A stretch of DNA of 64,000 nucleotides, taken from positions 41,680 to 105,679 of the forward strand of contig JAEUKI010000016.1 in NCBI GenBank assembly GCA_016793325.1, in the 5' to 3' direction. Shown here one piece after another: positions 36,701 to 43,436 of this stretch (the stretch's first letter is position 1; each line of letters opens with the position of its first letter). This DNA comes from Myxococcales bacterium. Lineage in GTDB: Bacteria > Myxococcota_A > Polyangia > Polyangiales > Ga0077539. The position numbers and the translations under genes were made by a program. The notes beneath the pieces were generated by a model, which saw only the letters and a program-made list of their open reading frames with translations, was not told the origin of the DNA and did not search any database.

Positions 36701-37242
36701 GGGATCTGAGCGATCGACTCCCACACAGGTTGGCGTGCTCTGTCGTCACGCTCGGCTTCGCCGATCACTGCCGCGAGCTTGCGGGTCAGCTCGTCTCGGC
36801 GGCGTGTGAAGCGATTGAACGCTCCTCGATGGTCGTATCGCTCCTCGAGTTTGTCGGCGAGCAGTGCTGCCAGAGGAGGCCGCTTCAGCGCACTGAATTC
36901 AGGCCCAAGGACGACGATCAGGCGACCCCGCCCAGCGCAGTCGATCAGTGTTTGTGGGATGGGATCGTTCTGTTCGTGGAGCTCGTCCGAGATTGCCTCC
37001 AGAGCCGGTCGAATCGCTGGAGCTTGCTCGCTGGCCACACGCAACAGCCCAGCAAGCTTTTCTCGCTGCCACGCGAGATGAAGAACAGCGCGCCAGACGT
37101 CGTCAGGCGGTCCGTGCAAGTCCAACAACGATCGATCGAGACCGCTGTCTTCCACGAGCGCTGCGATCCTTGCTTGTGCGGGAAATGCCTTCGAAAGCTG
37201 CCTTGCGAGGGACTTGCGCTGGTGGTTGTTAGGCTCTCGCAT
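30757..37242 (-). CDS. giant EAD1-like / degenerate SIR2-like / helical-repeat protein (2161 aa)
   Basis: The lead gene of the island. Residues 1-90 fit an effector-associated domain of EAD1 type (SLARQLSKAF near 11-20, WRAVLHLAWQREKLAGLLRVA near 50-70, then the closing ...AP...RPAL). Residues about 100-330 follow the SIR2-like order: LIVVLGPEFS (GAGxS place), WFVDTSFDRGFE (TTNYDxLLE place), VVRTSGDLDHFDRML (KxHG place) and GFLLLGFESAGADAVL (LFxGYSxxD place). The catalytic Asn and His are replaced by Ser, so NAD cleavage is doubtful. From about 350 to 950 come TPR-like helical repeats (AFINLAMACYQAGNRTEAADAAWQAF). Two short segments near 968-1010 and 1117-1160 look like PIN-type beginnings but lack clear acids. 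The remaining 1000 residues are helical and unassigned. It overlaps the ATPase gene by four bases. Confidence 0.88.
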   Translation of the reverse strand: MREPNNHQRKSLARQLSKAFPAQARIAALVEDSGLDRSLLDLHGPPDDVWRAVLHLAWQREKLAGLLRVASEQAPAIRPALEAISDELHEQNDPIPQTLIDCAGRGRLIVVLGPEFSALKRPPLAALLADKLEERYDHRGAFNRFTRRRDELTRKLAAVIGEAERDDRARQPVWESIAQIPARWFVDTSFDRGFERSIGAKGALLDRDDLSHASRTVVRTSGDLDHFDRMLDCLASSRERWLRIDHPTIRGHIQQQIDEGCGFLLLGFESAGADAVLGELQELNHSPAAWALFREGERESSRFAECGFEGGEAWIRRFVALVLHLDVENKTAVIQQLAQTIEHYATEDEQAVAEEARRVTTLHNEAKFTSARASCEALLARVEAKARVEPERWRTWVARCQMWLASTLFTMGDPQRAKELLEGIEETSASKMSVSHRASLAEIWALVGRPERGIAILPDAVGVEGADAKRICVARWRIALAKGQILDGDVPDDECLPIDLAVELLRRGQYERSIEAVLPLLRGSLADRMTHKLALSVAVDTIVQALYANEPVLRGASFNERVAFYGEIEGWVDALPISDDGESGQRIIEQCRQTRAVFYEAVGDSVRSNIAPPSYEGDDVLSQLDAFERLKQATTWDEARDALAGSPNDLRRTHLYLQWALNRRDADTARRVLQPLDPALDRHASFLELRSRLAELEGAPDVALDYARAWFDVLPSRGPRARLAKLLVGANLRDEAWRVIEPLKLRAGDNPDWIADRAAAGFEFDPAGAIDRWRLACEALPQSANAFINLAMACYQAGNRTEAADAAWQAFVVDAARVSSDNLLRIAYFQRDVVGDWRERTRRICTLLASRSNQDVTTERALFQLGVLLDEDVGRPVNVRLLEEHGVLHRGPPIDELAKQLARAAEHRALVHHWYRLGNLTFDAYCDDCDVTPARFVAECLTQSSDPSALLSAAISNQDPPSESLSGATVFVGYLELLLLIELNLLDALLDELGAMGRIALERDTVIAITEAPIAVTQFRREVDAPIRAWLDTLRESPRFEVFSDPHDDTSDEEWAKKRGVLLVSSSKTGEHERSVASLASYARHEDLISDGEFAQLSRSLGGEHETADADAWREIRTVALSNYAVEKLAGCGVLEKIARAFHKLLVPPATTRALERKRDEARIAQSMLSLAQRAHQRLGALRTQGRIDEVQLESVFDLATDGEPGIEKSMVDSLQSALSMRAWVSEGANRFALVADWFLFEPRAQAEAWQSLQDVETKKKWLSSIESTQHRVLSMGVFSRGKAARDRSTDAQWMLARLGFADAIDPDQLAARLGAAKSLEALGVRPLFEGLERQLRSFEFRSPTIGYTVTYHRGRTHTAMRLATLYAQTAAVWLRDGSEQQLRLAEALLSRAMKIGDETRFDFLSLLLPSLASEASLEPLFSWFEAEPRRMQALERSIPSWFVVRQSGARWLEKNLDTLTESRIQPDPAVVSLIAEPSRSMSIASALWDRRPFERLSLTVRARGREDVRLSLEALLQRAAKALETRDASVRVAPDGVVVTLGFANGGSVEVHAPLEALVLRLESAEQQRVWLGEYLRWIGPIDAAAARETLHWLDNDTHEIKQDWTIAVRRGAWRQVLVQPTSIQFWSASNAGLAPLSSLDGLAAMLSEAQSPAQYSSGIHAALKARTEDAGPWSSRIDRGSLFAFASASVPGLTGISAWTYATTPDELSFLVLRALRELEAPALTPIGRLVTALLSVTQLASAQPVIRSGNRELDLRQIVADGWADSVRVAVVAALPSDSAQNKTVSSAEIVVRHEASLLRLCSAVVTALAAHRAIPLVDGIWLSWRLYHWLMEVLRPLPHREFEGALSDLVSIAPPPSATLPVDRDLWHPAGLDAFDHRAVAILQAFLTGRAWSSLPADHGDSQPRWSVTLPPDVIDLLVQWAGREFTPFEQARLGRDKPNTVLDWVGPETLPELALIAALDQDSTSLMRLTIEQRGRWLSVLPRRSEQAGCVSRDVATLIVQAVVENVKSLTGAELDTFERFLDVCETSDPQIAESWRRSGFVALFSAGRSNLDARVRNALVAGSARKDVQALFARYLLGVAKETPSRLDSVIDELLSRVVPEARIVLVLAPAVIVLEGNPSQAEAAVACLRRVASMPEFAQNDRVKDVVRRLGISQ

Positions 37243-37280
37243 CGCGTTCTCATCCGTACCGCGGTCGCTACCCCCGCGCC

Positions 37281-37342
37281 ACGATCACGTTCATCAGCGC
37301 CCATGATCCCGTTCATCAGCGCTCATGACCCCGTTCGCGCCC
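37281..37342. repeat. right repeat cluster of the island (22-bp units)
   Basis: Units at 37281-37302 (begins ACGATCACG), 37303-37324 (begins ATGATCCCG, identical to the left unit at 27658-27679) and a truncated unit at 37325-37342 (ATGACCCCGTTCGCGCCC). The 32 bases 37297-37328 are identical to 27652-27683. It occupies most of the gap between the giant gene's start and the S74 lipoprotein's stop, so the promoter of the island operon must lie within or beside it. Confidence 0.9.
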
Positions 37343-37356
37343 TCCCCCTCTCCTCA

Positions 37357-38325
37357 CTACCTTCCTCTTCGCGCCCTCATCGCTCTCACTTCGCGCTGCA
37401 GCTCTTCGATCTGCCGTTGCTGCGTCTGCACCGTCGCCAACAGCAAGCTCGTGTAGCCGTAGAGATCCACCCCTGAAATATCAGGGTCTCGCGCGAACCG
37501 GTGCGTCGTCGCGTCCTCGTACACGAAGCCCAATCGTCGTCGACCCGCGAGCGCGACGTCGGTGTACTCGTAGGTCGCGAGCCGCGTGCGCAGGACATCC
37601 CTCGCCATCTGCTCGCGCTCGCCGTCGCTCACGTACGCGATGTCGCGCTTGGCGCGCCTCGTGGACACGGGGCAGTTGTTCGGCGCCGAGACCCACACGC
37701 CGCCTGTGCACATGCGGCCGCCGTTGCTGCCGTACGCTTCGCAGTCGTACGCGCAGGATTGGCCTTCCATCGCGCACGCAGTCCCGAGGTTCGGCTGCAC
37801 CGAGGGGCAGGTCATCATCGGGTTTGGCGCGTTGCATCGCCATTGAATCGGCCCCGTGCAGCGCTCGATGGGAAACGACACGCAGTTCGTACAACGGCAG
37901 AAGAGCCCGTCGTACGCGCACACCGCGTCCATGGTCGGGCACGACTGACCGTTGGCCATCTCGCGCGTCGCGGGGCACATCGCGGGCGGCGTGATCGGCG
38001 TACACGCAGGGGCCATCGAGATCCACGAGCCCATCTCGCAGCGCGCCGAGGGGCGACAGTTCTCGCGCGGGTCGGTTCCGTATTGGCAGACGAGCCCCTG
38101 GCGAGGACAGCTCGCTCCCGTCATGGGGAGCGTCGCAGGGCACAAGCCCGCGCTCGCGTCCGGGCCGCTGTCGGGCATCGAGACGACGTCCGCTGCGTCG
38201 TTGCCCGTGACGTCTACGTTGACGCCAGAGTCCGTTCCGCTGTCGGTCGGCTGCGTCGAGTTTCCGCACGCCATCGAAGCAAAGAGCACCGCGCCTGCAG
38301 CGCACCATCGAAGAACGAAGCGCAT
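37357..38325 (-). CDS. Cys-rich lipoprotein with C-terminal peptidase S74 chaperone domain
   Basis: A 322-residue protein. The signal peptide ends FASMAC (Cys20), then an Asp/Ser/Val-rich spacer, then a Cys-rich region (residues 60-220, over 20 Cys). From Ser221 comes a peptidase S74 / intramolecular chaperone domain: STRRAKRDIAYV keeps the Ser-Lys dyad (Ser221 and Lys226) used for self-cleavage, followed by LATYEYTDVALAGRRRLGFVYED, a short VDLYGYTSLLLATVQ segment and a coiled coil (TQQRQIEELQREVRAM). In phage tailspikes this domain trimerises and cuts itself off. Here it should act on the Cys-rich stalk. The ATG has AGGAGG eight bases upstream (38334-38339). Confidence 0.85.
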   Translation of the reverse strand: MRFVLRWCAAGAVLFASMACGNSTQPTDSGTDSGVNVDVTGNDAADVVSMPDSGPDASAGLCPATLPMTGASCPRQGLVCQYGTDPRENCRPSARCEMGSWISMAPACTPITPPAMCPATREMANGQSCPTMDAVCAYDGLFCRCTNCVSFPIERCTGPIQWRCNAPNPMMTCPSVQPNLGTACAMEGQSCAYDCEAYGSNGGRMCTGGVWVSAPNNCPVSTRRAKRDIAYVSDGEREQMARDVLRTRLATYEYTDVALAGRRRLGFVYEDATTHRFARDPDISGVDLYGYTSLLLATVQTQQRQIEELQREVRAMRARRGR

Positions 38326-38380
38326 CGCTGGGACCTCCTGTGATCCCGTCACGATACTCCTCTTTCGCCGCGCGGCGCGC

Positions 38381-39406
38381 TCAGCCCCCGCTCACGAGCG
38401 CCTTGCGCACGAAGAGATCTTCGAGCGTCTCGCGCCGCGGAGTCACCGCCACGACCCGCGCACCCTTTGCACGGACAGCGTCGATCACCGCGTCGGCGTT
38501 GACGTCGCCTTCGACGGTGAACACCGCGTTCGCGCCCATGGGATCGACGCGCAGCGACTTGTCTCGTAGCGCCTCTCGCAGCGCCTCGTCGGCGCCCGCG
38601 ACCTCGATCTCGACGTGGCGCACGTCCGAGCGAAGCAGCTCGTCGAGCCGCCCGTACGCGCTCATCTGCCCGCGATGGATGATCGCCACGCGATCGCAGA
38701 GCATCTCGACGTCGCTCAAGATGTGCGACGAAAACAGCAGCGTGCAGCCCTTCTTCTTCTCTTCGAGCATGAGGTCGCGCACTTCTTTGCGACCGATCGG
38801 GTCGAGGCCCGTCATGGGCTCGTCGAGCACGAGGAGCTTCGGCTCTCCGAGCAGCGCTTGCGCGAGGCCGAGGCGCTGCATCATTCCCTTGGAGTACTTG
38901 CGAACCGGGCGATCCGCGGCGTGCCCGAGCCCCACGCGCTCGATGAGCTCGCTCGTGCGCTTCTTGCGCTCGGCCGCGTCGAGGCCCGCGAGGCGCCCGC
39001 AGAAGTCCATGAGCTCGAGGCCCGTGAGGTAGTGGTAGAGGTAGGGATTCTCCGGGAGAAATCCCAGCAACCTGCGCGCCTCGGGGTCCGTCACCGCGCG
39101 CCCGAACAGCCTCGCCGTCCCGCGCGTCGGAAAGATCAGCCCCAGGAGCATCTTCAGCGTCGTGGTCTTTCCCGCGCCGTTGGGGCCGAGAAACCCGAAG
39201 ATCTCGTTTTCGTACACCTCGAACGAGACGCCCTTCACCGCTTCGACGCGGCGGTAGATCTTGTCCGCGGCCGGGAGCTTCGCGAGAAATCGCTCGGTGG
39301 CCGTGGGCTCGGTGCCCGGCGGACGCTCGGGCAGACGAACGAGCCCCAGCGAAAACGTCTTGATGAGCTCGCGGACCTCGACGATGACCTTGTCGCTCGA
39401 CGCCAT
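38381..39406 (-). CDS. ABC transporter ATP-binding protein
   Basis: A 341-residue ATPase subunit with Walker A GPNGAGKTT, signature YSKGMMQRLGLAQAL, Walker B LLVLDEP and the H-loop FSSHIL. The 45 residues between the first strand (VIVEVRELIKTFSLG) and the second (VEAVKGVSFEVY) are longer than in most such proteins. A C-terminal domain of 100 residues (DVRHVEIEVAGADEALREAL, ETLEDLFVRKALV) is of the DUF4162 type found in ABC-2 and Nod-type exporters. The permease is not in the window. The aminotransferase gene upstream ends eight bases before the ATG of this gene, so the two are probably one transcript. Confidence 0.93.
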   Translation of the reverse strand: MASSDKVIVEVRELIKTFSLGLVRLPERPPGTEPTATERFLAKLPAADKIYRRVEAVKGVSFEVYENEIFGFLGPNGAGKTTTLKMLLGLIFPTRGTARLFGRAVTDPEARRLLGFLPENPYLYHYLTGLELMDFCGRLAGLDAAERKKRTSELIERVGLGHAADRPVRKYSKGMMQRLGLAQALLGEPKLLVLDEPMTGLDPIGRKEVRDLMLEEKKKGCTLLFSSHILSDVEMLCDRVAIIHRGQMSAYGRLDELLRSDVRHVEIEVAGADEALREALRDKSLRVDPMGANAVFTVEGDVNADAVIDAVRAKGARVVAVTPRRETLEDLFVRKALVSGG

Positions 39407-39413
39407 GGACCGC

Positions 39414-40553
39414 TCAGAGCTCGACTTCGCGCGAGCCGAGCGCCCACTCGGCGTGCTTGCGCACGACGTCGATCACCCGCGCGGTGTCCGCGGCGCTCAT
39501 TTTGGTGTGCACCGGCAGCGCCATGCCTCCGTCGACGATCACCTCGGAGACGTGCAGCTCGCGCACCGCGTTGATTGCGTGTGCGGCAAACGGCGGGAGC
39601 CTGTGCAGCGCGTACGAGAGAAAATTCGCTTCGACGCCGTCCTCGCGCAGGGCCTTCACGAGCGCGTCGCGGGCGGCGCGGCGCGTTCCGCTCTTGGGCT
39701 TTGGCAACACGAAGCCGAGCGTCTGGTGGTTGACCGTCGCTCGGTCGGGGATCTGCTGCCACGCGAGGTCGAGGTGCGCGCGGATCTCTTCGCCGACCTC
39801 GCGGCGCAGGCGCAGGATCTCGCGGAGCTTGGAGATCTGCACGCGACCGATGGCGGCTTGCATCTCGCTGAGCCGCTCGTTGGGCCCCGCTTCGCGGAAG
39901 ATCCCCGGCTCGACCTGGCCGTGGTTGCGCAGCGTTCGGAGCCGCGTCACGAGCTCGCGCCGCCACGAGACGATCATGCCGCCTTCGCCGGTCGAGACGA
40001 CTTTGCGAGGGTGAAAGCTAAACGTCCCGACGTCCCCTTGCAGCCCGCACGAGGCCCCGTCGATGGTGCTCCCGATCGCGCACGCGGCGTCTTCGATGAT
40101 CGGAATGTCCCCCGCGACGCGGCGGATCCCTGCGATGTCCGCGGGCATTCCGAACTGATCGACCGCGATGATCGCGCGGGTCTTCGGGGTCAATAGCTTC
40201 GCGACGGACTTGGGGTCGAGGTTGAACGTCGTCGGCAACACGTCCGCGATCACAGGGATCGCGCCGCGCAACAACACGGCGTTGCCCGGCGACGGCCACG
40301 TGACGCTCGGCACGATCACCTCGTCCCCCGGGCCAACGTCGAGCGCCGCGAGCGCGAGCTCGAGCGCGCACGTTCCGTTGGCGACGGCGACGGCGGCGGT
40401 GTCGTCTGGGGCGCCCAACGCGGCGAGCGTCTCTTTTTCGAACGCTGCCACCTCCGGCCCCTGCACGAGCATGCCCGAACGAAGCACGCGCGCGACGGCC
40501 TGCTCCTCTTGTTCGTCGAAGTGGGGCCTCGCCAATCGAATCGTCTCGGTCAT
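39414..40553 (-). CDS. DegT/DnrJ/EryC1/StrS family PLP-dependent aminotransferase
   Basis: A 379-residue enzyme of the sugar aminotransferase family, which transfers an amino group from glutamate to keto-sugar nucleotides. The PLP lysine is Lys184 in FSFHPRKVVSTGEGGM. Other family marks are the N-terminal RSGMLVQGPEVAAFE, VANGTCALELAL (PLP phosphate site), WPSPGNAV, DQFGMPADI (the Asp that stacks with PLP) and IIEDAACAIGS. The open frame extends to 40760, but the ATG at 40553 fits homologues. It is likely co-transcribed with the ABC ATPase gene. A cell-surface glycan role is the usual context. Confidence 0.93.
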   Translation of the reverse strand: MTETIRLARPHFDEQEEQAVARVLRSGMLVQGPEVAAFEKETLAALGAPDDTAAVAVANGTCALELALAALDVGPGDEVIVPSVTWPSPGNAVLLRGAIPVIADVLPTTFNLDPKSVAKLLTPKTRAIIAVDQFGMPADIAGIRRVAGDIPIIEDAACAIGSTIDGASCGLQGDVGTFSFHPRKVVSTGEGGMIVSWRRELVTRLRTLRNHGQVEPGIFREAGPNERLSEMQAAIGRVQISKLREILRLRREVGEEIRAHLDLAWQQIPDRATVNHQTLGFVLPKPKSGTRRAARDALVKALREDGVEANFLSYALHRLPPFAAHAINAVRELHVSEVIVDGGMALPVHTKMSAADTARVIDVVRKHAEWALGSREVEL

Positions 40554-40661
40554 CGTTGGCCGCGAATGGTAGCGCTGCTCGCGCGTCGGGCGGTAGAACC
40601 TCTGTCCACTCGCCGCCCGCTTCGAACCGCTCGCCCTCGCCGCGCTCCCAACGGCTCGTCC

Positions 40662-41408
40662 ATGCTCTCGATCCTGTTGTCCGTCGCCGCGCAAGCGCTG
40701 CAGCCGCCCCCCGCGGAGCCTGCGCGGCCCGCGACCGCTACGAGCGCGCCGGCCGCGCAAAACACAGCGAGCACGACGACGCCCGAGACGACGCAGCCGC
40801 AGTCAGCGCAGCCAACACAACCGACGCAGCCAATACAACCGCAGCAGCCGACGCAACCCGCGCAGGGGCCAACGCCCGCGCAACAACAAGCGGGCCCGCC
40901 GCGGCGGCCGCCCTTCGAGTTCACCGCACAAGTGATGCTCGGCGGCGGGGCGCGGTTCGTTCCGGGGCTCGTCCCCGCGGGGTTCTTCACGCTGGCGTGG
41001 CGCGCGGACATGCTGTTCTTTCGAGCGACGCCGCGCTCGTTCGGCTTCGGTCCCGCGATTCAAGCGCGCGTCGATCACTTCGCAGACGTGACGGCCTCGC
41101 TCGGCGCGAGCGTTCTCTTTCCGATCACCGAAGCGTTTCCCCTCGTGCTCACGCCCTCGTTCGCCCTCCGCTGGGACGGAACGACCTTCGCGCCCGGCGC
41201 CTCCGGCCGACTCTTCTGGGGCATTCGCTCGCACAATTACCACGGCGTGTACGCGCTCTCGTTCGGGCTCTGGGCGGAGGCTCGTCACTCCTTCGGCGTG
41301 CAAAACGCGACCGACGTCGCCGCAGGGATCGACATCGACCTGCAATTGCTCGCGACGCCGTTCGTCGCGCTCTACGTCGAGCTCTTTCGACGTACGCGCG
41401 CGCAGTGA
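40662..41408 (+). CDS. exported protein with Pro/Gln/Thr linker and beta-barrel-like domain
   Basis: A 248-residue protein. A short N-terminal hydrophobic segment (LSILLSVAAQALQ) looks like a signal peptide. Residues 15-85 are a low-complexity Pro/Thr/Gln-rich linker. The last 160 residues are aromatic and alternate as in an outer-membrane beta barrel (FTAQVMLGGGARFVPGL, GVYALSFGLWAEARHSFG) and end FVALYVELFRR. The function is unknown. The ATG at 40662 is the plausible start; the open frame continues upstream into the aminotransferase antisense. It diverges from the aminotransferase. Confidence 0.7.
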   Translation: MLSILLSVAAQALQPPPAEPARPATATSAPAAQNTASTTTPETTQPQSAQPTQPTQPIQPQQPTQPAQGPTPAQQQAGPPRRPPFEFTAQVMLGGGARFVPGLVPAGFFTLAWRADMLFFRATPRSFGFGPAIQARVDHFADVTASLGASVLFPITEAFPLVLTPSFALRWDGTTFAPGASGRLFWGIRSHNYHGVYALSFGLWAEARHSFGVQNATDVAAGIDIDLQLLATPFVALYVELFRRTRAQ

Positions 41409-41476
41409 CGCAGCGTTGCTCCGAAGTCGCTACGCGACGAGCGCCTCCGTTGTTGTACGCTTCGTCCCACTCGCCG

Positions 41477-43423
41477 ATGAAGCACTGGACACTCGCCCCG
41501 ATCGCGCTGCTCTCCCTCGTCGCCTGCAACAACGGCAGCGGCAACACGACGGTCAACAATCAACAGCAACGCGCGCAGCCGAGCGGCAACGAGCAACGCA
41601 CGGTCGTCGCGCAAGACGACGTGTCCGAGGTCGCTGCGCCCGCCGAGCTCGTCGCCCTCGTCCGCGCGACCAGCGTCCGCGCCATCGCGAGCCGCATCGC
41701 CCGCTACGGGTTCGTGAGCGACGAGCAAGCCAACGGCGTCGCCGGCGAGATCCTCTCGCAAGCGCTCGGCAACGACGCGCTCTCGCGGCTCGTGCAGACA
41801 GACCGCCCCATGGACGCCGCCGTCGTGTTCGCCGGAGGAAGACCGTCGTTCGTCGTGTCGCTCGCCGTCGCCGCGCCGCAGAGCGCGCTGCAGCGATTGG
41901 GGCGCGGATTTCGCTCGCGGCCGCTCGGCAACGGCGTGATCGAAGTGACGGCCGTCTCGGACGAGCCCAACCAGCGCCCGCAGCGCAACGGCGAGTCCAA
42001 AGAGATGGCCGCTCCGTCGCGCGAAGAGCCAAACGTGTGCTTCATCTCGCCGACGCCGAGAGCCAACGAGGGGCGCTTGACGTGCACGACTGGCGCGCGA
42101 TCGGCGCTCGAGCTCGTCACGCCGTTCCTCGCGCGATCGCTCACGCGGCGGGACTCTCCGGCGAACGCGATCGTCGCGACGGTGTTTCCCACGGCGATTC
42201 GCGCGATGATCTCGCAAGACGTCACGCGCGGGTTCGACGAGGCCGACCAAGAGATCGAGCGCGAGATCGGGCGCAGCACCGAGCCCCCGTTCAACCACGC
42301 GGACGTGCGCCAGCCGATCGTCCGCTTCGCACACGAATTCATCGCCAACTCCCGCTCGATTTGGAACGAGACCGCCGGCCTCGACCTCACCGTCACCTTC
42401 GACGATCAGCGCGTTCGCCTCGTGGGCAGCGGCGACGTCCACAACCCCACCGCGTCGTACGTGCGCGCGTTGATCGAGGGTTCGCGCAACGCGCCTCCGT
42501 TGCCCGAGCAGTATCTCCAGCGATTTCCCTCGGACGTCGCGGTCGTGTTCGCCGGCGCGTCGGGCCGCCAGACGATGGAGCCGTTCGTTCGTCCGCTGAC
42601 CGACATCGCCGTGGCGCTCGGCCGCAACGAAGCGAGACTCCCGGCGCCGATGCTCGCGCAGCTGCAAGAGATCTTGCCGCGGATGTTCACGAGCGAGGCG
42701 GGCTTCGTCGGCGCGGTCAGCGCGGACCCGCAAGGCCGCGGCACCGGGACGTTTCTCTTGCGCTTCACGGACGCCGCGCGCGCGACGGGGATGGTGACGG
42801 ACTACCGACGGCTCCTCGCGATCGTGCGCAACCCTGCGTTTACCCGCGCGATCGACACGCTCGCGCGCAGGGCGGACGTGAGCTCGTTCAGCGTCAATTG
42901 GCGTCAGGTGCGCGAGCTCCCTGCCCGAGGATTTCCTGCGGGATCGTTCGCGTTCGAGCTGCCGGACTTCAGCGCGATGGCCAACGCGTCTCGCTCGACT
43001 CCTCCCTCGATGCCGGGCGTCCGCGCGCCGCGCCCTGCGCGCCCTGCACCCGTCCCACCCTTGCAGTACCTCATCGTCCCCGAGGGCGCGTACGTCACGA
43101 CGATCTCGGCCCCCGATGTGCGCGCGCGCTGGGCAGAGCTGTCCGCGCGAACAGGGCCCGCGCTCGACCTCGCCGCGCACGGGGCGCGCGCGGGAGCGAT
43201 CTCGATGTCCTTCGTCCCCGCGGGGTTTCCCAACCTCGTCGCGAGGCAACAGCCGCGCTCTGCCGCGGACATGCGCGCCACGATCGGCCGCATGCCGGAC
43301 CGCGGAGCGACGCCGATCGTCCTTCGAATGAGCAACGCCGAGGTCGCGGGAAACCAGCGATTTACCCTCGAAATCGAGGTTCAGTCCGCGACGCTCACCG
43401 GCCTCGCGCAGGCGATGCGCTGA
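41477..43423 (+). CDS. large lipoprotein of unknown function
   Basis: A 648-residue predicted lipoprotein (APIALLSLVAC, Cys17) followed by an Asn/Gln/Gly-rich spacer. The mature part has two similar halves with DAAVVFAGG and SDVAVVFAGASG strands and helices such as PILQYLIVPEGAYV; it resembles large uncharacterised myxobacterial proteins with alternating alpha/beta units but no catalytic motif is seen. It ends 13 bases before the aroE start. The ATG at 41477 is chosen for the signal peptide; the frame is open much further upstream without protein-like sequence. Confidence 0.78.
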   Translation: MKHWTLAPIALLSLVACNNGSGNTTVNNQQQRAQPSGNEQRTVVAQDDVSEVAAPAELVALVRATSVRAIASRIARYGFVSDEQANGVAGEILSQALGNDALSRLVQTDRPMDAAVVFAGGRPSFVVSLAVAAPQSALQRLGRGFRSRPLGNGVIEVTAVSDEPNQRPQRNGESKEMAAPSREEPNVCFISPTPRANEGRLTCTTGARSALELVTPFLARSLTRRDSPANAIVATVFPTAIRAMISQDVTRGFDEADQEIEREIGRSTEPPFNHADVRQPIVRFAHEFIANSRSIWNETAGLDLTVTFDDQRVRLVGSGDVHNPTASYVRALIEGSRNAPPLPEQYLQRFPSDVAVVFAGASGRQTMEPFVRPLTDIAVALGRNEARLPAPMLAQLQEILPRMFTSEAGFVGAVSADPQGRGTGTFLLRFTDAARATGMVTDYRRLLAIVRNPAFTRAIDTLARRADVSSFSVNWRQVRELPARGFPAGSFAFELPDFSAMANASRSTPPSMPGVRAPRPARPAPVPPLQYLIVPEGAYVTTISAPDVRARWAELSARTGPALDLAAHGARAGAISMSFVPAGFPNLVARQQPRSAADMRATIGRMPDRGATPIVLRMSNAEVAGNQRFTLEIEVQSATLTGLAQAMR

Positions 43424-43436
43424 CGCCCCGCGCGCC

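Larger units (their letters stand above)
27652..37342. mobile_element. candidate genomic island: five-gene conflict-type operon bounded by direct repeats
   Basis: The element spans the left and right 22-bp repeat clusters, which share a perfect 32-base direct repeat 9,645 bases apart. Inside are exactly five co-directional genes, with no other gene and no recombinase. The first four are tightly overlapped and visibly less G+C-rich than the genes outside. The repeats sit 10 bases and 39 bases from the outermost coding sequences. That the unit moved as a cassette is inference; the repeats could also be iterons recognised by an encoded DNA-binding protein. Confidence 0.55.

Noticed and set aside
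30757..37242. Calling a PIN nuclease domain in the giant protein
   Set aside because: The two PIN-like segments lack the clear acidic residues of an active nuclease, so the assignment is left tentative.
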